From the NCBI GenBank assembly GCA_021295695.1, contig JAGWBW010000001.1, forward strand, positions 8,164 through 72,163: a stretch of DNA of 64,000 nucleotides, read 5' to 3'. Origin of the DNA: Candidatus Latescibacterota bacterium (GTDB lineage Bacteria > Latescibacterota > UBA2968). The position numbers and the translations under genes are program-made. A model generated the notes under the pieces. It saw nothing but the letters and a program-made list of their open reading frames with translations. It was not told the origin of the DNA and did no database searches. Below are positions 24,777-34,562 of the stretch, piece by piece; position 1 is the stretch's first letter; each line of letters opens with the position of its first letter.

Positions 24777-25751
24777 GTGTCAGACGATTTGAATGGTAAT
24801 CGGTATTTTCCCAGGCGGACGACTTTGCCCAGGACGCAGGATAATTTGAGACTGCATATTGGGTTGTTTTTGGCAACTGTGTACACGACGACGGTGGCGG
24901 GTGTGTTTATGTCGCCACAATTTGCATCTATGCCCGATAGCTGGCACATTTTGGTTGATCCGCGTTATCTGGTGTATGGCTTGCCATTTTCCGCGACATT
25001 GTTGATCATTTTGGGCATACACGAGATGGGGCATTATGTGACTTCTCGCCGCTGGGGCGTGCGCGCGTCATTGCCCTATTTTATCCCCTTTCCTTCGTTT
25101 ATTGGCACCCTGGGGGCCGTGATCAAATTGCGATCTCAGATTCCGAATCGACGGGCGCTTATCGATATTGGCGCGTCGGGACCTATTGCCGGGTTTGTGA
25201 TGTCTGTGATTGCGTTGAGTGCTGGTCTGCATATATCGGAAGTAATTGAAGTGCGAGATATACCGGAAGGCGCACTTACTCTGGGTGATTCTCTCTTGTC
25301 GGGCTGGTTGGGTACAAGCGTTATCGGTGATTTGCCCGAGGGTTATGATGTGATGCTGCATCCGGTGGCTTTTGCGGGTTGGTTGGGGTTGTTTGTGACG
25401 GTATTGAATTTGTTGCCGATGGGACAATTTGATGGCGGGCATATTGTCTATGCGATTTTTGGCGGGAAACACCGGCTAATTTCTCGGGCGACAATGGTGG
25501 GGTTGGCATTGATGTGGTTATTGGCACCGCCTTACCACTGGTGGGATGCACAATCTATGTTCAGGGCCTGGTATGATTCCCGCTGGATCGGCTGGCTGGT
25601 GTGGTTGGGGTTGGCTGCGCTGATGGGACGGCATCATCCGCCGCCTATAAATCCCAATGTTGAATTGGATCCCGCACGGCGGTGGCTTGGGTACGCGTCG
25701 CTGGCTATTTTTGTATTGTGTTTTATTCCCGATCCAGTTCAGGTTTATTGA
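24777..25751 (+). CDS. Site-2-protease-family (M50) membrane metalloprotease
   Basis: A 324-residue polytopic membrane protein. HEMGHY (about residue 83) supplies the two zinc His and catalytic Glu; the third ligand is in NLLPMGQFDGGH, about residue 217. About six membrane segments are visible, with the family GAVIKLRSQIPNRRALIDIG stretch after the first motif. This resembles the bacterial/plastid EGY-type M50 group without PDZ domains. Substrate unknown. Two GTGs occur at 24771 and 24777; GAGGAG spacing favours the second. Confidence 0.85.
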   Translation: MSDDLNGNRYFPRRTTLPRTQDNLRLHIGLFLATVYTTTVAGVFMSPQFASMPDSWHILVDPRYLVYGLPFSATLLIILGIHEMGHYVTSRRWGVRASLPYFIPFPSFIGTLGAVIKLRSQIPNRRALIDIGASGPIAGFVMSVIALSAGLHISEVIEVRDIPEGALTLGDSLLSGWLGTSVIGDLPEGYDVMLHPVAFAGWLGLFVTVLNLLPMGQFDGGHIVYAIFGGKHRLISRATMVGLALMWLLAPPYHWWDAQSMFRAWYDSRWIGWLVWLGLAALMGRHHPPPINPNVELDPARRWLGYASLAIFVLCFIPDPVQVY

Positions 25752-25760
25752 GTCTAAAAA

Positions 25761-26999
25761 ATGGCGAAACGTTTGTCAGAAAAAAGACCATTGAAAATGG
25801 CTCGCAAGCGGCGATCTCTTCGGTTATGGGTTGTACCCTGTGCTATAATAATTCTGATTGTCGGTGGATTGGTTGCCTATTTTTGGCTACCGCGATCGTA
25901 TTTTTGGCGACTGCGGTCATATTTTTTGCGACCACAGTCGGTCGAATATGTACTTCCCATCGAAGAGCCAACCAGATGGAAAGCCGGTCCAGAAGACGTT
26001 CTTGCATTTGCCGATACAATGGTCGTGCGGGCAAAAGATGTGTTGATTGGGCTGGGGGTTCCTCCTGAAATGATTAAAGAGGTGCGTTTGTCCAAAGGCG
26101 AGGATCCCCATTTGCGTTGGGAAGTGCAGTCGAAAGTGCCCGATGCTTTGCCACTATCTGTTTGCAATCTGTCTTTGACCCATCTGGCGCATGAATTGGG
26201 TGGGATGGTAATTGAAGGTAGCGAAGACCGACGGGGCAATGTGTTGTGGCTTCGCGTGGGTTTGAATGATAAACAGACCAATTTGTTCAGGCTCGAACAG
26301 AGTGAAGAACTCGAGCGAATCGCGGGGCGCATTGCCATTGTGATCGATGATTTTGGATATCAGGAGCAGAATCTGGTTCTGTCTTTTTGTGAGTTGCCAC
26401 AGCCAATTACATTTTCGATTTTTCCCGGAGAGAAGCATACGACATGGATAGCGCAACAGGCTATTGAGAAAAATCACGGCGTGATGGTTCATTTGCCTAT
26501 GGAACCGATAGACTATCCAGCGCTCGATCCAGGTCCCAATGCGATTTTTTCGGATTACGCACCGGAAAAGATCGCAGAGTTGACCCAAAATGCTCTTGCA
26601 TCTGTACCCTATGCAAAGGGAATGAACAATCACATGGGGTCTCGCATAACACAAAATTTTGAAGCTATGAAAGCGGTGTTGCAGGTCGTGAAACGATGGA
26701 ATTTCTTTTTTATAGATAGTGTCACGTCACCCCAATCAGTGGCTTATGCAATCGCGCGAGATATGAGTATTCCCAGTGATCGCAATGCGTTGTTTTTGGA
26801 TATCGTCGAAGATGAGGACGCGGTGGTCAAACGACTGTACAGGCTCGCTGCACGCGCACGACATGAAGGTACGGCGATTGGCATTGGGCATGCAAAACTT
26901 AATACACTACATGCATTGCAACGCATGTTACCAGAGTTGACAGAACAGGGGTTTGTATTTGTGTTGGCTGAAGAGGCTGTTCATCCTTCTGATCCTTGA
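25761..26999 (+). CDS. YibQ-family divergent polysaccharide deacetylase
   Basis: A 412-residue protein with an N-terminal membrane anchor (LWVVPCAIIILIVGGLVAYFW), a variable stalk and a C-terminal domain of the YibQ/DUF610 group, distantly related to polysaccharide deacetylases. Family motifs are IAIVIDDFGYQEQN, ITFSIFPGEKH, GVMVHLPMEP, MNNHMGSRIT and FFIDSVTSP. The fold is known, the reaction is not well established. It likely acts in the periplasm on envelope glycans. Directly after the membrane helix the heptapeptide YFWLPRS is repeated three times with variation. The ATG at 25761 has a poor ribosome-binding site; 25797 is an alternative but would still keep the anchor. Confidence 0.8.
   Translation: MAKRLSEKRPLKMARKRRSLRLWVVPCAIIILIVGGLVAYFWLPRSYFWRLRSYFLRPQSVEYVLPIEEPTRWKAGPEDVLAFADTMVVRAKDVLIGLGVPPEMIKEVRLSKGEDPHLRWEVQSKVPDALPLSVCNLSLTHLAHELGGMVIEGSEDRRGNVLWLRVGLNDKQTNLFRLEQSEELERIAGRIAIVIDDFGYQEQNLVLSFCELPQPITFSIFPGEKHTTWIAQQAIEKNHGVMVHLPMEPIDYPALDPGPNAIFSDYAPEKIAELTQNALASVPYAKGMNNHMGSRITQNFEAMKAVLQVVKRWNFFFIDSVTSPQSVAYAIARDMSIPSDRNALFLDIVEDEDAVVKRLYRLAARARHEGTAIGIGHAKLNTLHALQRMLPELTEQGFVFVLAEEAVHPSDP
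25878..25940. repeat. Three degenerate 21-bp tandem repeats
   Basis: Units at 25878-25898, 25899-25919 and 25920-25940 encode YFWLPRS, YFWRLRS and YFLRPQS right after the membrane helix of the YibQ-like protein. Confidence 0.8.
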
Positions 27000-28629
<1,630 letters not shown>

Positions 28630-28647
28630 CAGAGAGGTGAAATAGCG

Positions 28648-29577
28648 ATGAGGGTAGTGTTTATGGGCACGCCCGATTTTGCGGTGCCGTCGCTTGTGGG
28701 TGTGGCTCAAAGCGGTCATGATCTGGTGGGCGTGGTGACGCGGGCAGATAGGCCACGCGGTCGGGGTCAGCAGATGCAACCAACAGATGTGAAGGCTGCG
28801 GTTGCGTCGCTGGGGTTGGATGTGCCGGTTTTGCAGCCCGAGTCGCTCAGAGATGAGAGTTTTCACGCTCAGTTGCAGGCTCTGGAACCAGATTTATTTG
28901 CGGTGGTGGCTTTTCTGATTTTGCCGCGTTCTGTGCTGGCGATTCCAAAATTGGGTTCTGTGAATGTCCACCCATCCCTGTTGCCCAAATACCGCGGGGC
29001 AGCGCCTATTCAATGGACTATTATCAATGGTGAGACCGAGACGGGTGTGACCATTTTTTTACTGTCGCCGCGCGTGGATGCTGGCGATATTTTAATTCAA
29101 CAAAAGGTAGCAATTGGGGACGATGAGACGGCGGGCGAACTTTATGAGCGGTTGAAAGTGAAGCGCGCTGAGGTGCTCATTCAGGCTATTGATGGCATGG
29201 CAGCTGGTTCTGTTATTCCCGTGCCACAGACGAATGAAGGCGTGAGTCGCGCTCCAAAATTAGAGAAAGAAGATGGCGGGATTGATTGGTCAAAAGGTGC
29301 TGGCGATATTCGCAATCTCATTCGGGGAACCAATCCTTTTCCGGGAGCGTTTACACTCTGGCGCGGCAAATTACTGAAGATTCACCGGGCAATAGTTGAC
29401 ACGGGGATGGGAGAAGCGGGTACTGTGATTGGTGCAGATGATAAGCGAGGACTTGTTGTGGGAACGGGCGAGGGTGCTCTCGCGCTGGACGAGGTGCAAC
29501 CGGCGGGTAAAAAGCGGATGTCCGGTGCTGATTTTGTGCGGGGATATCGCATTGAGGTCGGGGAGAGATTTGGTTAA
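28648..29577 (+). CDS. fmt: Methionyl-tRNA formyltransferase
   Basis: A 309-residue enzyme that formylates Met-tRNA(fMet) with 10-formyl-THF to allow initiation. The family signature is intact: VNVHPSLLPKYRGAAPIQW with the catalytic Asn/His/Asp region, then GVTIFLLSPRVDAGDIL. The N-terminal MRVVFMGTPDFAVPSL and C-terminal OB-fold (KLEKEDGGIDWSKGAGDIRN) are typical. GAGAGGTGA precedes the ATG. The usual partner def (peptide deformylase) is not beside it. Confidence 0.95.
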   Translation: MRVVFMGTPDFAVPSLVGVAQSGHDLVGVVTRADRPRGRGQQMQPTDVKAAVASLGLDVPVLQPESLRDESFHAQLQALEPDLFAVVAFLILPRSVLAIPKLGSVNVHPSLLPKYRGAAPIQWTIINGETETGVTIFLLSPRVDAGDILIQQKVAIGDDETAGELYERLKVKRAEVLIQAIDGMAAGSVIPVPQTNEGVSRAPKLEKEDGGIDWSKGAGDIRNLIRGTNPFPGAFTLWRGKLLKIHRAIVDTGMGEAGTVIGADDKRGLVVGTGEGALALDEVQPAGKKRMSGADFVRGYRIEVGERFG

Positions 29578-29594
29578 TAGCGAGACGCGAAGGG

Positions 29595-29625
29595 CTGACA
29601 ACCGATAACTGATAACTGACAACTG
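29595..29625. repeat. Degenerate heptamer tandem repeat
   Basis: CTGACAA-CCGATAA-CTGATAA-CTGACAA-CTG between fmt and the next gene: four 7-base units plus a partial one. Confidence 0.8.
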
Positions 29626-29643
29626 TTTCAGGAGGAGATGGTC

Positions 29644-30324
29644 ATGTTGGAAGGTTTGATGGTGATGTTTGTGGGAATAGCTATTACGCTGTGGGCGCAA
29701 TTCAAGGTGAAGCGCACGTTTCGCAAATACGATGAATTTGTTGCGCGAAGCGGTGCAACTGCGGATCAGGTCGCGCGAGATATTTTGCGTCGAGGTGGTT
29801 TGCCCGTGGGCGTGGAGCCTGTGCATGGGCATTTGACAGATCACTACGATCCGAGAGATCGCATGTTGCGCCTGTCTGAAAGTGTGTACGGGAATCGTTC
29901 CTTAGCCGCGATTGGTGTGGCTGCTCACGAAGCCGGACATGCATTTCAACACGCGCAGGGCTATGTGCCTTTGTCTCTTCGGACGAGCCTGGTTCCGATT
30001 GCGAATATTGGGTCGAAGCTGTCGTGGATTTTTATTATTGCTGGATTTCTTTTTAGCATTTTTGAACTCGTTTTTTTGGGTATGGTATTCTTTTCTGCGG
30101 CTGTGGTTTTCAGTATTGTTACTCTGCCGGTTGAGTTTAATGCGAGTAGTCGGGCTATTCAGATTTTGGCCGATGGGGGATATTTGACGCCTGAGGAAAT
30201 CCCCGCTTCGCGCAAGGTTTTGAATGCTGCTGCGCTGACTTATGTTGCATCAGCATTGGTGGCGGTTTTGGAGTTGTTGCGTTTTGCCTGGATGGCGGGC
30301 TTTCTGGGCGGCTCGGATGAGTAG
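29644..30324 (+). CDS. YugP-type zinc metallopeptidase, membrane
   Basis: A 226-residue member of the DUF/PF04298 neutral zinc metallopeptidase group (YugP in Bacillus). HEAGHAFQH gives the HExxH zinc motif near residue 98; membrane helices flank it (first ~20 residues; IGSKLSWIFIIAGFLFSIFELVFLG; LTYVASALVAVLELLRF). The LTDHYDPRDRMLRLSESVY and LPVEFNASSRAI segments are family-specific. Substrate and role are unknown. AGGAGG is spaced correctly for the ATG at 29644 rather than 29638. The KDG kinase-like gene follows after 28 bases. Confidence 0.85.
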   Translation: MLEGLMVMFVGIAITLWAQFKVKRTFRKYDEFVARSGATADQVARDILRRGGLPVGVEPVHGHLTDHYDPRDRMLRLSESVYGNRSLAAIGVAAHEAGHAFQHAQGYVPLSLRTSLVPIANIGSKLSWIFIIAGFLFSIFELVFLGMVFFSAAVVFSIVTLPVEFNASSRAIQILADGGYLTPEEIPASRKVLNAAALTYVASALVAVLELLRFAWMAGFLGGSDE

Positions 30325-30352
30325 CTGACTGCTAATTTTTAGGGAGGACTAT

Positions 30353-31396
30353 ATGTACGATGTCGTGACTTTTGGCGAGGCGATGATTCGGTTGTCTTCG
30401 CCAGAATACCGCCGGTTGGAAAATGCGAGTAAACTCGATGTCGAGATCGGTGGGGGGGAATACAATGTCGCGGTCGGTTGCGCGCATTTGGGATTGAAGG
30501 CGGCGTGGGTGTCCCGGTTGGTTGATAATTGGACGGGTTGGATTATTCGCAACAAGGGGCGCGAGCACGGGGTGGATATGTCCAATATTTTGTGGACGGA
30601 TTTTGATGGTGTAGGGCTTGAACGCAATGGGTTTTATCATATGGAAGTGGGTGTGGGGCCGCGTGCGAGTGCCGTGACGTATGACAGAGGCCATACCGCG
30701 ATTATGAATATCAAACCCGGGATGGTGGATTGGGCATCTGTTTTTGAAGGGAGCAAGTGGTTTCACGTCAGTGGAATTACGCCCGCGTTGTCCGAAGGCG
30801 CGGCAGAGACCACGGTAGAAGCGCTGGTAGCAGCTCGCGATGCAGGTGTAACTACGAGTTTTGATCTCAATTTCAGATCCAAATTGTGGAGCGCAGAACA
30901 AGCACAGGAGACGATTGCAAAGTGTATTCCGCATGTGCAGGTGCTTATCGGCAATGAAGAGGATTTTGAAAAGACGATGGGGCTTAAAGCCGAAGGTACG
31001 TCGGGCGATTACGATGCGCTCGATCCCGAAAGTTATAAAGATGTCGCGCGCAAGGCCGTATCGCAATATCCCAATGTGACGCTTGTGGGCACAACCCTGC
31101 GCGTTGCAAAGACCGGGTTGCTAAATGACTGGCGCACGTTGCTTTACGATGGCAGTGAGTTTTATTTCTCGCGTATTTATGAAAATTTGGAGATGGTGGA
31201 TCGCGTGGGTGGTGGCGATAATTTTTCTGCTGGTATTATTGCCGGGATGCTTGAGGGCGAGCCAGCACAGGATATCGTGGATTTTGCAGGTGCTTATTCT
31301 GCGCTGGCACATACGTTCCCGGGCGATGTGAATTGGGCTACGCGCGCGGAAGCCGAGAGTGCAATGAAGGGTGAGAGTGCGCGGATTAGACGATAG
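30353..31396 (+). CDS. PfkB-family sugar kinase, probable 2-keto-3-deoxygluconate kinase
   Basis: A 347-residue ribokinase-fold enzyme: VVTFGEAMIRLSSP at the N-terminus, the substrate-side GGGEYNVAVGCAHLG motif, and the catalytic DRVGGGDNFSAG, in which the usual GAGD anion hole reads GGGD with the base Asp kept. KDG kinases share the GEAMxxL and EYNVAVG features; the KDPG aldolase 600 bases downstream supports this assignment. Phosphorylation of KDG to KDPG links uronate breakdown, for example products of the heparinase-type lyase at 3.5 kb, to the Entner-Doudoroff route. Another sugar (fructose, tagatose) cannot be excluded. GGGAGG precedes the ATG. Confidence 0.75.
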   Translation: MYDVVTFGEAMIRLSSPEYRRLENASKLDVEIGGGEYNVAVGCAHLGLKAAWVSRLVDNWTGWIIRNKGREHGVDMSNILWTDFDGVGLERNGFYHMEVGVGPRASAVTYDRGHTAIMNIKPGMVDWASVFEGSKWFHVSGITPALSEGAAETTVEALVAARDAGVTTSFDLNFRSKLWSAEQAQETIAKCIPHVQVLIGNEEDFEKTMGLKAEGTSGDYDALDPESYKDVARKAVSQYPNVTLVGTTLRVAKTGLLNDWRTLLYDGSEFYFSRIYENLEMVDRVGGGDNFSAGIIAGMLEGEPAQDIVDFAGAYSALAHTFPGDVNWATRAEAESAMKGESARIRR

Positions 31397-31428
31397 AGTT
31401 TAAAAGGGGATATGGCAAGGTTGCAAAA

Positions 31429-31653
31429 ATGGCAAAACTTGATAAATTAAAAGAAGAAATAGGATGGATGAAAATTATATTTGGTATATTGGTTGCCATT
31501 GATATCTCCCTTGTTGCCTGGTTGGCACAAAACTACAAAACCGCTACATTCCTTGTGATTATCTGTGCCATTGGGGCTTTCGGGACCACAATCGGCATTG
31601 TATGGGTCAACAAATCGGCGTATCGCAAGATCAACAAACTGGAGGATTTGTGA
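31429..31653 (+). CDS. Small two-TM membrane protein of unknown function
   Basis: A 74-residue protein with two predicted helices (IIFGILVAIDISLVAWLAQ and TATFLVIICAIGAFGTTIGIVWV) between charged ends (AKLDKLKEEIGW, SAYRKINKLEDL). Similar small proteins are scattered through many phyla, without known role. It overlaps the next small ORF by one base (TGATG), so the two are probably coupled. Confidence 0.65.
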   Translation: MAKLDKLKEEIGWMKIIFGILVAIDISLVAWLAQNYKTATFLVIICAIGAFGTTIGIVWVNKSAYRKINKLEDL

Positions 31654-31775
31654 TGGAATGGTTGCTCATTACAGTTTTTTTCGTGTTTATGACAGGCATT
31701 GGCATTGTCACAGTCCAGGCAGTTAGAAACGGTAGCGAAAAGGATGACAAGTCCAGCAAGTCAAAACGCTCATGA
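31653..31775 (+). CDS. Single-TM microprotein, duplicate copy 1
   Basis: 40 codons: MEWLLITVFFVFMTGIGIVT, then VQAVRNGSEKDDKSSKSKRS. One membrane helix and a charged cytoplasmic tail. CTGGAGGAT precedes the ATG, which overlaps the previous stop. The product, the ribosome-binding site and the preceding codons recur about 150 bases downstream. Confidence 0.6.
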   Translation: MEWLLITVFFVFMTGIGIVTVQAVRNGSEKDDKSSKSKRS

Positions 31776-31801
31776 TGGTTGATTGATAAACTGGAGGATC
31801 T

Positions 31802-31915
31802 ATGAGGGAATGGTTCCTTATTGCAGGTTTTGCGATCTTCATGACTGGCATTATTACGGTCGCTGTACAGGCCATTAGACATGCCTATAAGGATGATGAC
31901 AAGTCTGACAAGTGA
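31802..31915 (+). CDS. Single-TM microprotein, duplicate copy 2
   Basis: 37 codons: MREWFLIAGFAIFMTGIITV, then AVQAIRHAYKDDDKSDK. It aligns with copy 1 along its whole length (WxLI...F..FMTGI.....VQA.R...KDD) and has the same CTGGAGGAT ribosome-binding site. Conservation at protein level despite many DNA changes suggests both are translated. Confidence 0.6.
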   Translation: MREWFLIAGFAIFMTGIITVAVQAIRHAYKDDDKSDK

Positions 31916-31946
31916 TAGGGTAGGTTATAGTCCATAACATATAATG

Positions 31947-31984
31947 CCTCTCTCCTTTTATTCGTTTTGGAGAGAGGTTTTTTT
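31947..31984 (+). terminator. Intrinsic terminator between microproteins and KDPG aldolase
   Basis: CCTCTCTCC (31947-31955) pairs with GGAGAGAGG (31969-31977) across a 13-base loop and is followed by T7. It ends only 11 bases before the KDPG aldolase ATG, so it must attenuate that gene or separate it from upstream transcripts. Confidence 0.85.
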
Positions 31985-31995
31985 AGGGAGGAAAA

Positions 31996-32637
31996 ATGTC
32001 AAGTACTGTGGATCGCATTATTGATTGCGGTGTGGTCGCTGTGTTGCGGGCAGATAATCCGTCGCAGTTGATGGATGTGTCAAAAGCGTTGCGCGAGGGC
32101 GGTGTGGTGGCGATTGAGGTGACGATGACGGTACCGGGTGCGCTGAAGGTGATTGAAGAAGCGTCGGCAAAGATGGAAGATACGATTATTGGGGTGGGGT
32201 CTGTGCTCGATCCGGAGACGGCGCGGGCAGCGATTCTATCCGGCGCGGAATATGTGGTGAGTCCTATTTTGAATACGGCGGTGATTGAGATGAGCAAGCG
32301 GTATGGCAAGGCCGTGATGCCCGCGGGGTTTACGCCTACGGAAATTTTGACGGCATGGCAAGCAGGAGCCGATGTGGTCAAGGTGTTTCCCGCTGGCGTG
32401 GGGGGACCGTCTTATTTTAAGGATATTCTGGGTCCTTTGCCACAGGTGAAGCTCATGCCCACGGGTGGGGTGGATGCAAAAACAACGCCTGAGTTTATCA
32501 AGAATGGCGCGGTGGCTGTGGGGGCTGGCAGCGCGATGGTCGATAAGACGGCTGTGGATAATAAAGACTGGGCATCTTTGACGGCGACGGCAAGATCATT
32601 TGTAGATGCCGTAGCGCAGGCGCGGGCAGAACAATGA
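31996..32637 (+). CDS. eda: KDPG/KHG aldolase
   Basis: A 213-residue class I aldolase, the usual length. It cleaves 2-keto-3-deoxy-6-phosphogluconate to pyruvate and glyceraldehyde 3-phosphate. The Schiff-base Lys is K129 in ADVVKVFPAG; Glu41 of VVAIEVTMT is the catalytic acid/base; the phosphate-binding PTGGVDAKTTPEFI is intact. AGGGAGGA precedes the ATG. The ROK gene overlaps its end by four bases. With the KDG kinase-like gene this makes a short uronate/gluconate route. Confidence 0.9.
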   Translation: MSSTVDRIIDCGVVAVLRADNPSQLMDVSKALREGGVVAIEVTMTVPGALKVIEEASAKMEDTIIGVGSVLDPETARAAILSGAEYVVSPILNTAVIEMSKRYGKAVMPAGFTPTEILTAWQAGADVVKVFPAGVGGPSYFKDILGPLPQVKLMPTGGVDAKTTPEFIKNGAVAVGAGSAMVDKTAVDNKDWASLTATARSFVDAVAQARAEQ

Positions 32638-33572
32638 GTGTGACGATTGGCGTGGATTTAGGGGGCACCAATACGCGTGCGGGGCTTGTGACAGCGTCGG
32701 GCGAGATTGTGGGCAGGGCGCGGGGACCGACGCAATTGCACCTGGGTGCCGAAGGTGTAGTAGCAGGCATTGCTGAATGTGCGCGTGCGGCTGCGCGAGA
32801 TGGTGGAATTTCACTGAGAGAGGTACAGGGGGTAGGGGTAGGTGCGCCAGGTCCATTAGATCCGTTTGACGGTGTGATTATATCGCCCGAGAATTTGCAG
32901 TGTATGCACGGTGTGCGGTTAAAGGATCGCCTGGAGGCATTGCTCGGTCTGGGCGTGGTGGTGGATAATGATGCAAATTTAGCGGCTTATGGCGAGCAAT
33001 GGCTGGGATCTGGTCGAGGTGTTGAGCACTTTTTATGCGTGACTTTGGGGACAGGGGTTGGCGGTGGATGGATTAGCGAGGGACGGGTTATGCACGGGTT
33101 TAATGGCAATGCGGCCGAGGTGGGGCATATTACAGTGGATCACAATGGGCCGCGCTGTCCGTGTGGCAATTTTGGATGTTTGGAGATGTATGCATCTGCC
33201 ACGGCCATGGTGCGCCGCACGCTGGAAAGACTTGATAGAGAAAAACCGGATACGTCTTTGAAAGCTGAGGGTTTGACCACACAGGTTATTTTTGAAGCAG
33301 CAGAGGCGGGTGATGATTTTGCGATGCAGATGTTTGAGGAGACGGGGTTTTTCCTCGGTGTGGGGCTGGTGAGTTTGGTGAATGTATTGAATGTGGATCG
33401 CGTTGCACTAACAGGTGGATTGGCGCAGGCGGGCGATTGGATTTTTGATCCGGCGATGAGAACTTTTCGGGATCGCGGTACTGTTGGTGTAAAAGAACAC
33501 GTGCAGATTGTTTCTGCTGAACTGGGCGATGATGCGGGGATTTTAGGCGCGGCCAGACACGCGCAGGCGTAA
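32634..33572 (+). CDS. ROK-family sugar kinase (glucokinase-like)
   Basis: A 312-residue ROK kinase: phosphate-binding IGVDLGGTNTRAGLV at the N-terminus, VVVDNDANLAAYGEQW with the catalytic Asp, LGTGVGGGWI, and the zinc motif CPCGNFGCLE. No N-terminal DNA-binding domain, so it is an enzyme rather than a repressor. Glucose or N-acetyl-hexosamine are possible substrates. The ATGA overlap with eda implies coupled translation. Confidence 0.85.
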   Translation: MSVTIGVDLGGTNTRAGLVTASGEIVGRARGPTQLHLGAEGVVAGIAECARAAARDGGISLREVQGVGVGAPGPLDPFDGVIISPENLQCMHGVRLKDRLEALLGLGVVVDNDANLAAYGEQWLGSGRGVEHFLCVTLGTGVGGGWISEGRVMHGFNGNAAEVGHITVDHNGPRCPCGNFGCLEMYASATAMVRRTLERLDREKPDTSLKAEGLTTQVIFEAAEAGDDFAMQMFEETGFFLGVGLVSLVNVLNVDRVALTGGLAQAGDWIFDPAMRTFRDRGTVGVKEHVQIVSAELGDDAGILGAARHAQA

Positions 33573-33593
33573 AGTGCCACACTGTCTGACCGC

Positions 33594-33607
33594 TTACGTC
33601 TTATGTC
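33594..33607. repeat. Short heptamer repeat, TTACGTC type
   Basis: TTACGTC-TTATGTC at the junction of the convergent ROK and RraA-like genes; related to the longer array at 47490-47522. The stop codon of the RraA-like gene lies inside it. Confidence 0.5.
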
Positions 33608-34353
33608 TCGCCCTGTTCCGCTTTCCACGCTTCATATTCTACACGCGCTTCATCTGTGAGTGGATAATATTTTCGCAGGTCGCCGCCTTCGGCGAGTTTC
33701 ATTCGGCTAAAGACTTCCCATTCGGCGTGTTCGGTCGCTTTTTCTGCCAATTCAGGCGCGAGTTTAATTGGCACTACCACGACGCCATCGTCGTCGGCAA
33801 CGATAATATCGCCGGGCATTACAAGTGTGTCACCACACGCTATCGGGACATTCACGGCGTGGGGGAAGATGTTCGTTTGCGCGTGAAAATTGGGCGTTGT
33901 TCCTTTAAGCCATAAGCCGAGATCCAATTCCTGCGCATGGGGAAAATCGCGAATACAACCATCGACAATTGCACCTTGACCTCCCTGACCGCAAAAATAG
34001 GTCAGCATCATCTCGCCAAAAACGCCACTGCTCAAGTCGCCCCGAGCATCGACTACGACCACATCGCCCGGTTGTGTATGGTACAACACATGGCGATGCA
34101 GTTGTCTTTCTGGTCCTTGATATTCTCCCGATGAATGCAGATCTTCTCGTTTGGGCATGAATTGTAGCGTCAGTGCTGGGCCACAGATTGATTTGCCCGG
34201 TGTTCGGGGTAGGGGTCCCAACATCTGGGCATTGCGGATGCCCAGCTTAAATAATTCCCCACTGGCTGTGGCGCTACCAATATGTGATAACGCGTCGATT
34301 AATGCTTTTGGTGGACGTTCTATATCCGGTGTTTGAATGGGTTCCAGACTCAT
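33601..34353 (-). CDS. RraA-like aldolase/demethylmenaquinone-methyltransferase-fold protein
   Basis: A 250-residue protein of the RraA/HMG-aldolase fold. The metal and substrate region is VVVDARGDLSSGVFGEMMLTYF, GAIVDGCIRDF (G-x-R-D) and PGDIIVADDDGVVVVP. Members include 4-hydroxy-4-methyl-2-oxoglutarate aldolases and E. coli RraA. Genomic company with a hydroxyacid dehydrogenase and a lactonase-like amidohydrolase points to a sugar-acid aldolase rather than RNase E control. AGGAG precedes the ATG at 34353. Confidence 0.78.
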   Translation of the reverse strand: MSLEPIQTPDIERPPKALIDALSHIGSATASGELFKLGIRNAQMLGPLPRTPGKSICGPALTLQFMPKREDLHSSGEYQGPERQLHRHVLYHTQPGDVVVVDARGDLSSGVFGEMMLTYFCGQGGQGAIVDGCIRDFPHAQELDLGLWLKGTTPNFHAQTNIFPHAVNVPIACGDTLVMPGDIIVADDDGVVVVPIKLAPELAEKATEHAEWEVFSRMKLAEGGDLRKYYPLTDEARVEYEAWKAEQGET

Positions 34354-34379
34354 TGACAACTCCTGTTTTAAGTGTTTTA

Positions 34380-34414
34380 GGGCATATTGTATGGTCTTAA
34401 GATAAACAATGCCC
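34380..34414. promoter_or_regulatory. Interrupted palindrome in divergent promoter region
   Basis: GGGCAT...TTGT on the left matches ACAATGCCC on the right, around a central perfect TCTTAAGA (34395-34402). It lies 27 bases from the RraA-like start and may be the operator for the divergent sugar-acid genes. Confidence 0.4.
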
Positions 34415-34508
34415 GCAGGGATTCAATACTATTTTCTTATTTGGCAAGAATCGGATTGTACAGTATTTTTGAAGCACTGGCCTGCAAAGGCTCGCCTTGT
34501 TTCAATAT

Positions 34509-34537
34509 TTGACATTATCATGCCGTGCGCGATACGG
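34509..34537 (+). promoter_or_regulatory. Possible promoter of the dehydrogenase gene
   Basis: TTGACA (34509-34514) and a weak ATACGG (34532-34537) 17 bases on. Confidence 0.35.
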
Positions 34538-34562
34538 CTCATTATTTTTTACAGGAGGTCCC

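Noticed and set aside
29371-29844. 157-codon minus-strand ORF over the fmt-YugP junction
   Set aside because: Its distinctive SVISYRLSA stretch is just the translation of the heptamer repeat; the rest is antisense.
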